The position numbers and the translations under genes were made by a program. The notes under the pieces are model-generated. The model saw only the letters and a list, made by a program, of their open reading frames with translations, made no database searches and had not been told where the DNA came from. DNA of 64,000 nucleotides from Warburgia ugandensis (lineage: Eukaryota > Streptophyta > Magnoliopsida > Canellales > Canellaceae): positions 8,696,327-8,760,326 of the forward strand of contig CP141137.1 in the NCBI GenBank assembly GCA_035236585.1, written 5' to 3'. Of the stretch, positions 25,701 to 35,397 are shown in pieces; the stretch's first letter is position 1, and every line of letters begins with the position of its first letter.

Positions 25701-28700
25701 CTTATTTTAGCCTTTTACCTAATCTTACATCCTATAATCTTATATGAATAAGGTTTCAAGGCACTCTTGTATCACAAGGGTGAGTCTTCTTTAGAAGCAA
25801 GTAGAGAAGACAAGAGTACAGAGATCAATGTAAAGTTGATTACATTAGGTATGTGTTTAGTGTTCTTTTTTGCACCCTTGTATCATTGTGTATTCCTTTC
25901 AAGTCTCAAGGTGACACAGACAGCAAGAGTGCTCCATTATGCTTTTATAGGTACAGGTGCTCCATCATATCGGATTGGTGGACCAACAGCAAGGGTTGCA
26001 CCTTTGTCAACTTTCTGGTGAACTGTCCAACTAGAACAGTTGTTTCGAAATCTATTGATGGGCCTTCTCATGTCAAGAGTGCAAACTTAATACTTGACAT
26101 GCAGAAAAACGTGATTGATGAAGTTGGAGAGAACAATGTAGTTCAAGTAATTGTTCAGTTTTATATCTATAATCTGTTAAATATTTTAACTTGTTTATGA
26201 TCCAAGTTAACCCTATATAATTTTACCTTTTTTTCTATTTTAAGTCATAATTAACAATGCCTCCAACTACGTGGCTGTGGGAAGGGAGTTGATGGTGAGG
26301 AAGACACATTTATATTGAACCCCTTATGCAGCTCATTGCATAGTTCTGATGTTTGAGGACATAGGCAAATTGTCAATTGTGAAGAAAATTATGGCAAAAG
26401 TTAAGGTGATGATAGTTTTTATATATAGCCATGCACATGTCCTTCATCTTATGAGAAGATTTACTAAGAAAAAGGATTTGGTCAAGCCTGCAGTGACGCA
26501 TTGTGCCACCAACTTCTTGGGCTTAGAAAGCATTCTAGACTTGAAGACAAAGTTGAGGGCAATGTTCCACTGTTCAAAGTGGATGAACACTAAATGGCCG
26601 AAAAGGCCTGAAGGTAAAACAGCTGAAAGAATTGTGTCGCGTACCAACTTCTGGAACTACATCCTCCTTTGTTTGAAGATCATGGCTCCACTTGTAGAGG
26701 TTTTGAGGGTGGTGGATAGTGAGGAGAAGTCGGCAATGGGATACATCTTTAAGGCTATAGCCAAAGCCAAGGAAAGATTCAAGCCAATCTAGTAAGGGAT
26801 GAGCGTCAGGCCACTCATATTTGGAAGATCATAAATAATAAATGGAGTTCTCAACTTCACCAGCCTTTGCATGCAGCTGGATATTACCTCAACCCATCCT
26901 TTTATTACAACCATGACATTGAAATTGAGTGCAATAGTAACATCAAGAATGGTCTAATGCATGCCATCAATAGGCTATATGATGGAGAGGAGGCCGACAT
27001 GATAGTAGATGAGATATCCACTTATAGACATGCTACATGCTTGTTTCGCAATGACCTGGTAATAGGAAAGAGAAAAGCCCTAGCCCCTTGTAAGTGTTTC
27101 ATGTTGTTCTATGTTTAAGTTTTAATTTCTGAATTTTATTTTATAATATTATAATATTGTTTATTTTTCTAACTTTAATTTTCTTCAACTTTTGTAAGTA
27201 AGTGGTGGATTAACTTTAGAGATGAAGCCTCACATCTTCAAACATTCGCCATTAAGGTCCTCTCTCACACATGTAGTGCATCTCCTTACAAGCGTAAATG
27301 GAGTGTCTTTAAGAATGTAAACTACTTAAATATTAAGATTTAGTACTTATTAGTTATTTAGTATACATTCATTATATTCTAAATTTGTAAGTAATTTTTC
27401 CTTTTCAAATCCACACTAAGAAGACGCTAAGACATCGATCGATCCAATATACATTCAATACAATCAACGCCTTTGTAGTCGACATGAGGATGTTTTGAAA
27501 TGCAAACTTATACAGATCCTATTCTATTACGAGAGGTTGACAAAAGTGAGTGGATTGATCAAGAAGATGCTAGAGATGATCTGGTGCATCTAAGTGATAA
27601 CCTCACCTGATTAGATGTTGAACTCACTAAAGGATCAAGTGAACGTGGTGCTCCATCTACTAGACAATACCAGAAGGGGAGCCGCATTTCTTAGTCTCAA
27701 GCTCATCAAGAACCAGATGAGGATGTTGGAAAAGAGCAGGATGATGAGGAGACTCAGGAAGATATCAACATCTCTCAGGGAGATGATTCTAATGACAATG
27801 TTGATCTTCCTAATGAGGAAGAGATACAGGAAGATTACTCTTAAGTCTTAGTAGTTAACTCTAACATTTGCTTTACTTTATTTATGTAACAATTGTTTAT
27901 TGTTCCTAGATTTATAGCAAGATGGAAGCAATAATAACAATGCCACAAGGGATTGAGAGAGTAGCAAGGAGACCCACATTACTATTATGATAGCATCACT
28001 ATCATTGTATTTATATGTTTTTGAACTTATTTATGTCTAATTGTTTGGTTTAACCTTAGGTTATTGTTGTTGACATGTTGATTTATTACTTAAAAATTCC
28101 ATTTCACTCATTTAACAAGTATTTTATTCATATCTTTATATTTCTAAGTTTCCATTTCTTTTTGGATTTTTTAGATTTTTTTTTAATTTTTTCTTTTTAA
28201 AAATTTAAATTACTTAATTTTGAGCCTTGGCACCTAGTCATGCAACTAGGCGTGCCTAGTCCATCTAGCCGCAATTCGCACCACTTGCGCCTTGCGCCTG
28301 CGACTACATTCAACCAAATTTGATTTTTTTTCCACTTTTGTTCTACAGCTATAGGCCTTGCCTTGGGTTGCCTTAGGTTCTGGAGGAAAATGGCTTGACT
28401 GTTAAAATAATATATAAGCAGTTGGACAGCAAATTAGAACTGTCTCTGGAGCAGCTAAAAAGATATATATTCTACTAGAATATAATAACATGATATACAA
28501 CTAGTTTCCAACCAAGTGGCTACTAGAAAGAAAATATATGTTTATGGGAATAGATAATCTAATACTAGCTCAAGAAATAGTTTAAGAGTCTCTTACTTGC
28601 ACCTTGATTTAAGGCAGGCATCAAAAATGTTTGAAAATTTTCACCCAACCTGCTTCCTTAATTTGCTCAAAGATAGGAGGGGTTGCCAGGGATTAACATG

Positions 28701-31700
28701 AAAATTAGGTGTCAAATACAAAACAATGGGTCATAAATGCATGTTGTTGTCACAAGGAAAGATCATACAACCCCACACATGATTAAAACTCAAGTAATAA
28801 AAAGAAGTATTTGTCTCTGATAAATATAGAAAAGAAAACAGAGAGGACAAGCACCTGCACTTCAGATTTTCGCAGGGTCTTAATCATAAAGCGATCATCT
28901 TGAGACAAGAAAAAAACACTACCACTCTTTCCAGGAGATGAAAGCTCTCGCAGGGCATCATTGCCACAAATAGACATCATGTAATCTGCAGCATCAATTT
29001 TGAACATTTCTCGCAAATTTCTGCAAGACATGAGTGGAATCAACTAATGGGAGAAAGGAATACAGCTCAAATTTCAGAGCTGCAGTGTCAAGTCTAAGAT
29101 CCTTAAAATAGACATGTCTGCTACAAATTCATGACGCAGAACACAGCAAACAAACTGTTGACCACCAAAGAGAGCAGAAAAGGAAAGCAAAATGCCATAA
29201 AGAATGTAACCATTCATTTACAAACAACTTTCTCAAAGTAACTTGAAATGGCTGAGTTTCATAACAGTCATCTAATTAGCGAGAGATATTATAAATACCT
29301 GTAAATGAGACAATTGTATCATGTTTTAGGATTCATTAGACACTAATTCAAAAAAAGAAATCAAAATTAAATAACAAAAAAATGAGAGAAATTGCTGACT
29401 GGAAAATAAAATCATGCATAGTAATCATAGTTCACCAAGGGATGGAACAATGTAAACATACACGCATTTACTGTTGATAATGTGTCTCGATGTGCAGTAC
29501 GAGGTGAGTGCATCTGTACTAAATTCCATTTCCCTTTTTTGGTGGGTCAAGTCTGTGCTAAATTCAATTTGATATGAAAATTTCTTCAGAAATAACTAGA
29601 TAAGCCATGGCCCCAATTGGAGGAGAAGTCGGTAAATTCAAAAACATGAAGATCAGTTCAGGGAATAATCAGGCGAAAGGCAGTAACAACTTGGCAAGTC
29701 CATTACCAGGAAAGACAGTGGTGACTGGTGAGGATTCATTACCAGGAAAGAGAGGAAAGGTTGTTGGTCCCTAGTTGGTAGGTGCTTTTAAGCCATCTTA
29801 ACAAAAAATAAGCAATTTTGGATGTTCTGATATGAACTTATTGTCTTTGATAAAAGGATAGAACTTTTTCTTTGTGGGACTAAAAGTGGGTCTTGATTAT
29901 AGTGGTGGGCCATTATTAGACCTCTATCATGCAACCTCTATCATGCAATTGCAATAATCTGACTCAGCAGAGGCAAGTCTTCCCAAGTTCCTCAGAAGGA
30001 GACATAAAACTTTCTCAGGAAAGAAAAGATTATGAGTTTAATGTCTTCCAAAAACTGCTCTGCATAAAACTGAAAGTTAATGATAAAAAACCAAGTGATC
30101 CAAAGATCTAGAGCCAAAATTGGCGGAGCATGATTGAATTGAAGATATCTGCTCTTATTCTGCTGGCTGCAATTTGTGGCATCCAATAACAAATAGCACT
30201 ACTTCAAAAACTCCTACATCCATGATCTGCCTAATGAATAAGTCATAATAGTTGCTGAATCTTTTAAAAAGATGGGATTGTAGTTTATACTCGTATTTAT
30301 GTGAGAAATATGGGGTTTGCTCAAAAAATCACAATTTTTTTGAAGAATAAATGGCCAAGGTGGCTGTTTTGATTTTCCTCCATAAAAGTACCAACCATTA
30401 TAACTATGATTACAACTTTCCACAAGCACACCTAATTAAAGACACCACATAGTATTCTAAAAGAATTGATCCAGAAAATAACTACAAAACTTCCCACAAT
30501 TAACCACATGTCAAGATTACCACAATTAAATTCATCCAACACTAAAAATTTATGACAAAATTGAGTTACTGACCGAAGTATCATCAGTTGCTTACTTCAT
30601 GTAATTCATAAAGCAATTCCCACATAGATTTCCTAAATATTAGATTAATTTCAAAATCATGGACCAATATAGGCCTTCAATAGAAACTACAAAAATTTAC
30701 AATAACTAATTATATTTGCTTGAGTGGTCTAGCAATGGCACCAAAAAGAGAGCTTAATTCCTAACAATTATGAAAGTAGTATGCAAATCACTCACCTGAA
30801 AACCACTGGACAGTAGTCTTTCCACTTAAAATCTTCAGACTGATGGGGAGGTGTCAACGGGGATCCTTCTTTTGGAAAGTTCATCCAAAAGCTTGCCCGA
30901 GGGCCAAAATCTGAGGCTCGAACTTCACGCCTCTGTACTGGTGTAATTTTCCCCACAGTATACCTATAACATGTGCTAATCTACGTTAAGTACAAACTTG
31001 CTTACGAGAAGCTTCCAATATATAAGGTTTCAAGAATGACACCAGAAGTAGTAATGAACTTGAGAAGGAGTATTTAATTATTCTACTTAAGTGAAATAAA
31101 TTTCCAAAGAATAAGCATTAACTGGAATAAGAGTAAATCAGGTTTTTGAATTTTTCATTTTTTGAATGGTAACTAATTAAAATTATGAATTTGAAACAGA
31201 GGGTTTGCAGTGCATGATCCCCATATTGGCCACTCCAAGCACGCTTATTTGCTCATTAGTCGACAAGCATGTTGGAATTCCTAGTTATGCAAAAGAAAGT
31301 GTTACATTTTAATAATTTTGTCAATAGTGTCAACCTCCAAGGTCCACTGATGTGTAACGTGTGTTTCTAGCCCAAGAGACAACTTGCAAGAGTCACCTCA
31401 CCAATCAGATCCATCTTTAACATGAACAACTGAAGGCCCAAAAGGGAGCCCAAGGCTCCACTTCACTTCATTAGAGTCATTACCGCCAAATGCCCTCATG
31501 ATATGCATGATATTGCCTATACAAAGTTGCAATTACAAATTTTTTACACCTAAAGCTAAGTGAGGCAAACCATTAAATCCTGTATAGGATATCAGTAAAA
31601 TTTCTGAACAAAAGTCCTTTATTAGATTCAAATGTCAAACACAGTTTGCTATAAATTTTGAAGGACATAATACTTAAAGAACTCAGTCCTATGAGAGATG

Positions 31701-34700
31701 AAATAATGAAGTTCTCACCATCACCCTAGACCAGGGATGATGAAGCCTAATTTTTTTAATACCTCCAAGTTCCAGGAGAAAACACTATTCTTCTTCTCAA
31801 ATCATTTGGTAGCCATAAGACTCCCAAAGGGTAAACAAAAAGGCAACAAAATTCCCAAGTAAGTTAACTAACTAAACATGGACTCTTCTGTGTTGAGTCT
31901 GTTGACGAATAGAACAGAGAACAATGATTAAAATAAAAGCACCCTTCCTCCTGAGGGAGGACGAAAGCTAAGGAATACTCAGCACGGATGAAAACTTTCC
32001 AGTTAAGATTGAAATAAGGACATTGTAGATCTCGTTTATTCTCAAAGGTGGCAACTTATATTACCATAAACTTAACACAGATCAAGAAAAGGGTATGCAA
32101 CCAATCTTACTAAACTATCAAGCTGAAAATATGACATTTATGTTCTTTCCTATGTCTTCTAGTTTGTCCCACTCATTATCTTTAGATCCTGTTTTCCATA
32201 AATGTCCTTTCTATTTAAACACCTTTACTACTATGCATGTTAAGTGCTTTCCATTCATTGGCTAATATAAGAAAAGCCTTGATTGGTGTCATGTGATTGT
32301 ACGGCTGAAGTCAACAGTGGGAAGTCTGGACACATCATGTGAAAACTGATACCAAGAAAGCCATCAGTCAATTTTTTTGATATTTTTTTCTCAATCTTCC
32401 TTTTTAATGGCTTTTTGCTTAGATGCAATGTAAACTTAAAAGTCTCAGATAATACCCTTGCAGCTTATTTCTAAACCAACTGCCCTTTTTATATTATGTT
32501 GACTGTAGCAACCACTGAATGTAGTTAAGTATTGCAATGTTAACCCTATTTTGGGTGCGAAAGCACTGTCTCTCTAAACTTCAAAAAAGAAAGGAAAGGG
32601 CTGTCTCTGTCTCTGCATGAAATTTGATTTCTTGTCATTTATGTGTTTAACTTGTTTCTTCTGATGGTATGGGCTCATGGTAACATTTACAATTGATATC
32701 CATGACTTATGAAGAGAAGGGGAACCTTGGCGCAACGGTAAAAGTTGTCGTCATGTGACCTTGAGGTCACGAGTTCAAGGTATGGAATCAGCCTCTTGCA
32801 AAATGCAAGGTAAGGCTGCCTACTATAGGCCCTTGTGGTCTGCCCCTTCCTCGGACCCCGCATAGGCTGGAGCTTCGTGCACCGGGGCTGCCCCCTTTAT
32901 CCATTACTTATGAAGAGGGGGAGCCTTGGGGCAACACTAAAAGTTGTCATCGTGTGACCTTGAGGTCACGGCTTCAAAGCGTGGAAACAGCCTCTTGCAA
33001 AAATACAAGGTAAGGCTGCATACTATAGGCCCTTGTGGTCCGCCCCTTCCCCGGACACTGCACCGGCGGGAGCTTCGTACACCGGGGCTGCCCATCCACG
33101 ACTCATGAAATGTCCAGATAGTAGCATCACCAAGACAACATGTCAAACAATCTTAATCATCAGTCAAGTTGACAATACTATCCTTCATCTGAACGCCATT
33201 ATGAGATGTCACACATTGTTGGGAAGTTTAAAAAGCCCTCATCAGAGGACAATGTCAATTAGGATCTATAACTGAGAAATGAAAGGACCAGAAGCAATCC
33301 CAGAAATGAAAAAAATGAACCAAGAATCTAATGATGATGCCTAGGCTTTGGTGTTTTTTGCAAATGCATAAATAATAGGCACTGCTGAGTCTTTTCCTCT
33401 AGAAACAACAATGTCAAAGCATGGTGTCACAAGTCATGCTCAGAGCTTTGTAGAACTGTTTCCATTAGATAAAGAAAGAAGTAAGATCATTCAGAGTGGT
33501 TGCTTTAGCATGAGTTGAATTTATTTTTTTTCCCCTTTTTGGGGGTTGGGGGGGAGGGGGGAGGAGGAGTAAATTCAAGTCTCTTGACAACCTAATGTTG
33601 TTTTTTTCCTTTTTCCTCTTGTTTCTCTTACTAAACCCAAAGGTCATCTTCTGATCCTGGTGGCTCATCTTTGTTAGATATGGCACGATGTTTCATTTGA
33701 CAGTCTATATCAGAATCTTCATGGTATGTCTGTAAAGATTGGTTCATTAACTCTCTTCTTTTTTTTGAAAACTGTAATTGTTGATCAGAAATTTCACTTT
33801 CTCAAAGCATAACAGTTATTTTCGAGAAGCAAAGCCAACTGGATTATCTGCTTATACAATACATTCGTGGAAAAAGTTATTTTTATTTATCATCTGCATG
33901 TGAAAGCTGAAAAAGAGCCAAGAGGAGCATTGAAAAGGTTATAGCAGAGGCAGCATGACATTAGTTAGATAATTTTTCTAGTAGTTAATATCAATACAAA
34001 ATTTTAGTAAAAGGTTGTGGATTAAAAGATAAAATGAGGGAGAAATTCAAGATTACCTTATTCCAAGCTGTAAACTGAGCATTAGATCATAACTTCTATG
34101 ACCTTTAATGATTGTTTCACCTGGCTTTTTTATATCTTTGACAAGTCTTTTCTGCCGTCTCCTTGCGCTTCTTGACAATGATGAAAACCCATTGGCCATT
34201 ACCAGTTCACTGATAAGAACGCCTTGCATATATTCTCGTTCCAGGACTGGAACATTCGTGTCAGACTCCCTTTCATCGCCTTCCAGAACAGATTCTCCTG
34301 AAGCATATGACAAATCATGTCCAATTACTTTTTCAATAGCTACCTCAAGACTCCAGCGTCTTTCCAGAGACACATTTCTGCCATGAGATTGCTCTAAGTT
34401 AATCAGGCTGCCTTTGCGAAGCTTATCTGTTGAATCCCGATTTGATCGATGGCTCTCACGAACCTTGACATTCCCCATGTCCACTGAAGAAGCATGGAGA
34501 ATGCGTGAGCCATGGTTTTGCTTTCTCAAATCTGGGAGCAGGCCTCGCTTTCTCAGAGCATTGAGGTAAAGCTGCTGTACAGCTGGAAGCCTGTCGCCCT
34601 TAGGATAAAAAGCTCCTTTTCCATCCTTCAAACCCCTAGTCCAAGTCCCAACATAGCAACCGCCATCTTCCCAGGTATAGACTCCAAATCCATGCATCAT

Positions 34701-35336
34701 GCCATCCAACCAGCTCCCTTCAAAAGAATCTCCATTTGTCCATGTAAGAATTCCCTTCCCAGACATTTTTCCTCCTTTCATGTTCCCAACATAAACATTC
34801 CCATTAGCCCAAACATACTTACCAGGCCCTTCAATCATTCCCTGGATCCAAGACCCTTCAAAGACATCTCCATTAGGAAAAGTCTGAAAACCTAAACCAT
34901 GTTTTAGATTCAACCGCCAACGTCCCTTGTAAGTAATGTTATCAGGACCGGTATATGTCCCAGTCCCATGCATGTAACCGCCAGAAAATTCACCCTCATA
35001 AACAGCACCAGAAGGCCACAAAAGCTTCCCATTGCCATTTCTCATCCCTCTTCTCCACTCACCAACATAGACGCAGCCATCTGACCATGCATACCTTCCT
35101 GAACCCTCAGGTATGTTGCCCAACAATGTGCCAGAATATGATTCCCGATTGGGAAGTATAAGCTCGCCAACTCTAAATCCAGCACTTTCCAAAGATGAAT
35201 GAGCAAGTTGTCCATTGGCCAATATGAGAGAGTTTTCTCTATCACTGACGCAACCAGTGTCATGAGAAAGTCGAGATTGTGCAGCAGAAGAATGTGCTCC
35301 ATCTGCATCTCCGACAAGGACCACAGGGCCAGACAT
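6057..35336 (-). CDS. PIP5K9: Phosphatidylinositol 4-phosphate 5-kinase with MORN repeats (PIP5K9-like), 8 coding exons
   Basis: By family knowledge the enzyme phosphorylates PI4P to PI(4,5)P2 at the plasma membrane or endomembranes. Joined coding exons (minus strand): 35336-34057, 30963-30796, 29020-28855, 21092-20982, 18601-18414, 10410-10256, 6612-6426, 6324-6057. These total 2523 nt, or 840 aa plus stop; Arabidopsis PIP5K9 is similar in size (about 815 aa from memory). All junctions are GT-AG and phases agree. MORN repeats lie at residues ~67-248 (YxGxWxxGxxxGxG pattern). The C-terminal kinase domain has a glycine-rich loop [10 protein letters not shown] (~511-520), lysine in MIKTL (~530), DLKGSSLGR (~596-604), IMDYSLLLG (~652-660), the IID motif (~789-791) and an activation loop with KKIER (~800-804), whose Glu fits PI4P as substrate. 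The start MSGPVV resembles the PIP5K9 N-terminus. No stops or frameshifts were seen. Introns run from 101 bp to 8.0 kb. Membership of the PIP5K9 branch rests on remembered sequence. Confidence 0.95.
6426..6612 (-). CDS. PIP5K9: PIP5K coding exon 7 (variable insert, PRGS...[11 protein letters not shown])
   Basis: 187 nt with acceptor at 6614-6613 and donor GTGAG at 6425. It encodes an acidic, poorly conserved stretch followed by [21 protein letters not shown] and [14 protein letters not shown] second acceptor (CTAG, ending at 6592) 21 nt further in would also keep the frame and drop seven residues, so the exact 5' end of this exon is ambiguous. Confidence 0.9.
6613..10255 (-). other. PIP5K intron between exons 6 and 7 (3.6 kb)
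   Basis: AT-rich with no recognisable coding remnant. It holds a direct repeat of about 50 bp (9412-9463 and 9492-9542, sharing AAATGATGCAGACACAGGG) 80 bp apart. The rest shows nothing I can name. Confidence 0.7.
9412..9542. repeat. Direct repeat, two ~50-bp copies
   Basis: AAATGATGCAGACACAGGG followed by A/T-rich CAAAAACA occurs at 9412-9463 and again at 9492-9542 with few differences. Confidence 0.7.
10256..10410 (-). CDS. PIP5K9: PIP5K coding exon 6 (IMDYSLLLG motif)
   Basis: 155 nt. It encodes [20 protein letters not shown] and then [13 protein letters not shown]. The SQH residues differ from the EAQN that I remember at this place in Arabidopsis. The acceptor is CATACAG ending at 10411. 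The donor GTAGCA starts at 10255, leaving one G of a split codon. It contains the DYS element that lines the active site. Confidence 0.93.
10411..12674 (-). other. 3' part of PIP5K intron between exons 5 and 6
   Basis: Part of an 8.0-kb intron (10411-18413). No coding remnant is recognised here. It carries a perfect hairpin at 12369-12405. The RTE LINE begins at 12675. Confidence 0.6.
12369..12405. repeat. Perfect 16-bp inverted repeat with 5-nt loop
   Basis: TCATCATGTTGATAAC (12369-12384) and its exact reverse complement (12390-12405) flank CTTTT. It lies in the intron just beyond the 3' end of the LINE. Confidence 0.9.
12675..12700 (-). repeat. (GAT)n 3' tail of the RTE LINE
   Basis: The plus strand shows eight to nine ATC units. 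The minus-strand GATGATGAT follows the element's terminal sequence, as expected for the RTE clade, which ends in a short tandem repeat instead of poly(A). Confidence 0.85.
12675..15845 (-). mobile_element. RTE-type LINE retrotransposon, near full-length, inactivated
   Basis: A non-LTR element read on the minus strand. Domains in order: an N-terminal stretch of three ~27-aa repeats (15843-15620), an apurinic-type endonuclease starting [14 protein letters not shown] with CIQETKW (~15560-15370) and continuing to [10 protein letters not shown] and [14 protein letters not shown] (~15000-14850), then reverse transcriptase with [58 protein letters not shown] and the catalytic FADD box (~14170-13470), and a C-terminal region with [10 protein letters not shown]. 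The 3' end runs into a (GAT)n tail (12675-12700), typical of RTE. At least two nonsense changes break the RT (just after HQG near 13563, and just before CMLFADD near 13493), with further breaks between the endonuclease blocks. It lies in a PIP5K intron, same strand as the gene. Confidence 0.93.
15855..16209. repeat. Tandem repeat of ~129 bp containing an internal stem-loop, three copies
   Basis: Unit starts GTTGCCATxTTTTAAGAAG. Copies are at 15855-15951 (short), 15952-16080 and 16081-~16209. Each unit has inverted arms GATGATTTTCATT...AATCATCTTC, and the long units add TACAAATG...CATTTGTA. The first copy lacks the interior, leaving a perfect 12-bp hairpin (GAAGATGATTTT, loop CATT). It abuts the 5' end of the LINE. 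Confidence 0.85.
16210..18413 (-). other. 5' part of PIP5K intron between exons 5 and 6
   Basis: No coding remnant or known element recognised. There is a T-run at 16860-16875. Otherwise it is ordinary AT-rich intron. Confidence 0.6.
18414..18601 (-). CDS. PIP5K9: PIP5K coding exon 5 (DLKGSSLGR motif)
   Basis: 188 nt (62 codons plus AA). It encodes [33 protein letters not shown] and the [15 protein letters not shown] stretch. The acceptor is CTGCAG ending at 18602. The donor GTAAGC starts at 18413. The trailing AA joins the leading G of the next exon to make Lys. An Au SINE lies about 190 bp upstream in the intron. Confidence 0.95.
18790..18982 (-). mobile_element. Au-type SINE, full length, with 12-bp target-site duplication
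   Basis: tRNA-derived SINE seen on the minus strand: 5' head GGGGAGCCTTGGCGCAATGG (A box), CATGGGTTCAAGGC (B box), mid-motif CAGCCTCTTGCAAAAAATGC, and 3' end GGGCTGCCC plus a T-run. The layout matches the angiosperm Au SINE from memory. TCCATCCCACCA flanks it at 18778-18789 and 18983-18994. It lies in a PIP5K intron in sense orientation. Confidence 0.92.
18998..19045. repeat. (TA)n microsatellite
   Basis: About 24 uninterrupted TA units directly after the SINE's target-site duplication. Confidence 0.98.
19635..19710. repeat. (AG)n microsatellite
   Basis: About 38 uninterrupted GA units. An apparent open frame across it is only simple sequence. Confidence 0.98.
20541..20722 (+). mobile_element. 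Au-type SINE, full length
   Basis: Reads GGGGATCCTTGGCGCAGCGG, then CTGCCTCTTGCAAAAATGCA, GTACGTCCCTTTCCTGGACC and GGGCTGCCCTTTTT. More diverged than the copy at 18.8 kb. Antisense to the host PIP5K gene and preceded by a GA-rich stretch. Confidence 0.9.
20982..21092 (-). CDS. PIP5K9: PIP5K coding exon 4
   Basis: 111 nt, 37 whole codons, reading [20 protein letters not shown] and on through [16 protein letters not shown]. The acceptor is GTGTAG ending at 21093. The donor GTAAAC starts at 20981. The exon is too short to stand out as an open frame and was found by searching the intron for the expected family sequence. The PDYHHHV...YENTL..K..G pattern is invariant in PIP kinases. Confidence 0.93.
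21096..21318. repeat. Diverged direct repeat of ~80 bp next to a PIP5K exon
   Basis: CATTTAAGACCCTTC...TTCATGGTTGAATAAACTT (21096-21175) recurs as CATTCAAGACCCTTC...TTCATGGTTGAATGAACTC (21234-21318). The first copy abuts the splice acceptor of exon 4. Confidence 0.75.
21319..24400 (-). other. PIP5K intron between exons 3 and 4, part upstream of the hAT remnant
   Basis: Apart from the tentative tRNA-like head at 21575-21660 I see no element or coding remnant. It is AT-rich with scattered pyrimidine runs. Confidence 0.5.
21575..21660 (+). repeat. tRNA-like SINE head, second family (tentative)
   Basis: ATGGCGCAAGAGTGAGC resembles a pol III A box. GGTTATGAGTTTGAGGCTCC resembles a B box about 35 bp on. 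No cloverleaf is seen, and no body or tail shared with the Au copies. Confidence 0.25.
24411..28405 (+). mobile_element. hAT-superfamily DNA transposon remnant (approximate ends)
   Basis: The transposase remnant sits between related subterminal sequences: CAGTGTTTTACAAGGCTTC...GGCCTAA...AAGGCAAGG on the left (~24411-24455), and on the right (~28330-28405) an inverted AAGGCAA...GGCAAGGCC block ending TGACTG. Runs of TTGCGCC/CTAGGCG just inside the right end are typical of plant hAT termini. No clean 8-bp target duplication was found, so both ends are estimates. An internal direct repeat of about 70 bp (24661-24732, 24791-24860) lies in the left end. Inserted in a PIP5K intron, antisense to the host gene. 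Confidence 0.7.
25090..27844 (+). pseudogene. hAT transposase remnant (zf-BED, DUF659, C-terminal dimerisation)
   Basis: Successive blocks match the plant BED-zinc-finger/DUF659 hAT transposase. A BED finger (KLCGNRYRG with RFKQHL) lies at 25090-25240. [19 protein letters not shown] is at ~25575-25640. [19 protein letters not shown], then [13 protein letters not shown] and VGENNVVQV, lie at 25950-26150. An acceptor-like junction leads to [13 protein letters not shown] (~26245-26290). [18 protein letters not shown] runs to [34 protein letters not shown] and [10 protein letters not shown] (26340-26790). [15 protein letters not shown] is at ~26860. The C-terminal block ([10 protein letters not shown] to [14 protein letters not shown], ~27205-27310) is followed by an acidic tail (to 27844). 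Many stops and frameshifts; two gaps between blocks look like remains of the element's own introns. Confidence 0.85.
28406..30795 (-). other. PIP5K intron sequence around exon 3
   Basis: The exon at 28855-29020 is the only coding part. Between 29021 and 30795 (1.8-kb intron) I see no element or coding remnant that I recognise. Confidence 0.6.
28855..29020 (-). CDS. PIP5K9: PIP5K coding exon 3 (glycine-rich loop)
   Basis: 166 nt. It encodes [20 protein letters not shown], then the [10 protein letters not shown] loop, [15 protein letters not shown] and the predicted ATP-binding lysine. The acceptor is TTGCAG ending at 29021. The donor GTGCTT starts at 28854, after a complete codon. Confidence 0.95.
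30796..30963 (-). CDS. PIP5K9: PIP5K coding exon 2
   Basis: 168 nt. It encodes [20 protein letters not shown] and continues through a [14 protein letters not shown] stretch to [12 protein letters not shown], the start of the kinase core. The acceptor is AG at 30965-30964. The donor GTGAGT begins at 30795. Both ends split Arg codons (AG|G and AG|A), which match the flanking exons. Confidence 0.93.
32717..32898 (+). mobile_element. Au-type SINE, full length, first of a tandem pair
   Basis: A well-preserved copy: GGGGAACCTTGGCGCAACGG, GTCACGAGTTCAAGG, CAGCCTCTTGCAAAATGCAA, CCTTGTGGTCTGCCCC and GGGGCTGCCCCC. Flanked by ATCCATGACTTATGAAGAG (32698-32716) and ATCCATTACTTATGAAGAG (32899-32917), one mismatch in 19 bp. 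Confidence 0.95.
32918..33093 (+). mobile_element. Au-type SINE, full length, second of a tandem pair
   Basis: Starts GGGAGCCTTGGGGCAACACT and ends GGGGCTGCC. A third copy of the flanking motif follows it (ATCCACGACTCATGAAATG, 33094-33112), so both SINEs share one target motif. Confidence 0.95.
33541..33568. repeat. G-rich run with G-quadruplex potential
   Basis: Runs of five, seven and six G separated by TT and A, then AGGAGGAG, preceded by CCCCTTTTT. In the PIP5K transcript this is the C-rich strand. Confidence 0.6.
34057..35336 (-). CDS. PIP5K9: PIP5K coding exon 1 (N-terminus and MORN repeats)
   Basis: Holds 426 codons plus 2 nt. Residues 1-60 are an unstructured N-terminus, ~67-248 the MORN repeats, and ~250-427 a charged linker up to the start of the lipid-kinase domain. 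The donor is GT at 34056-34055, splitting an Arg codon as AG|G. The ATG at 35336 is preferred because the next residues resemble the PIP5K9 start. The same ATG-rich stretch holds another, out-of-frame ATG just upstream (35340-35338). A plausible acceptor (TTTTTTCAG) ends at 35398, leaving about 61 nt of 5' UTR in this exon. Confidence 0.95.
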
Positions 35337-35397
35337 GCATAATGTCCCAAAAGATTCAGGCCCTTTCTGAGAGATGAACTTCAGGCATTCAGATAAG
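35337..35397 (-). other. Proposed second part of PIP5K 5' UTR, with a short upstream ORF
   Basis: An acceptor at 35399-35398 follows a T-run. The 61 nt up to the start codon hold an 11-codon upstream ORF (ATG 35388-35386, stop TGA 35358-35356). A further ATG overlaps the main start out of frame. The boundary is inferred from the splice consensus only. Confidence 0.5.

Larger units (their letters stand above)
30964..34056 (-). other. PIP5K intron between exons 1 and 2 (3.1 kb)
   Basis: Holds two Au SINEs in tandem (32717-33093), antisense to the gene, and a very G-rich run at 33541-33568. The rest shows no recognised element. Confidence 0.7.

Noticed and set aside
29929-30192. Overlapping frames that looked vaguely like retroelement coding sequence
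   Set aside because: No recognisable motif in order. Left as intron sequence.
34108-35161. Several plus-strand frames of 68-127 codons
   Set aside because: They are shadows of the MORN-repeat exon on the opposite strand.
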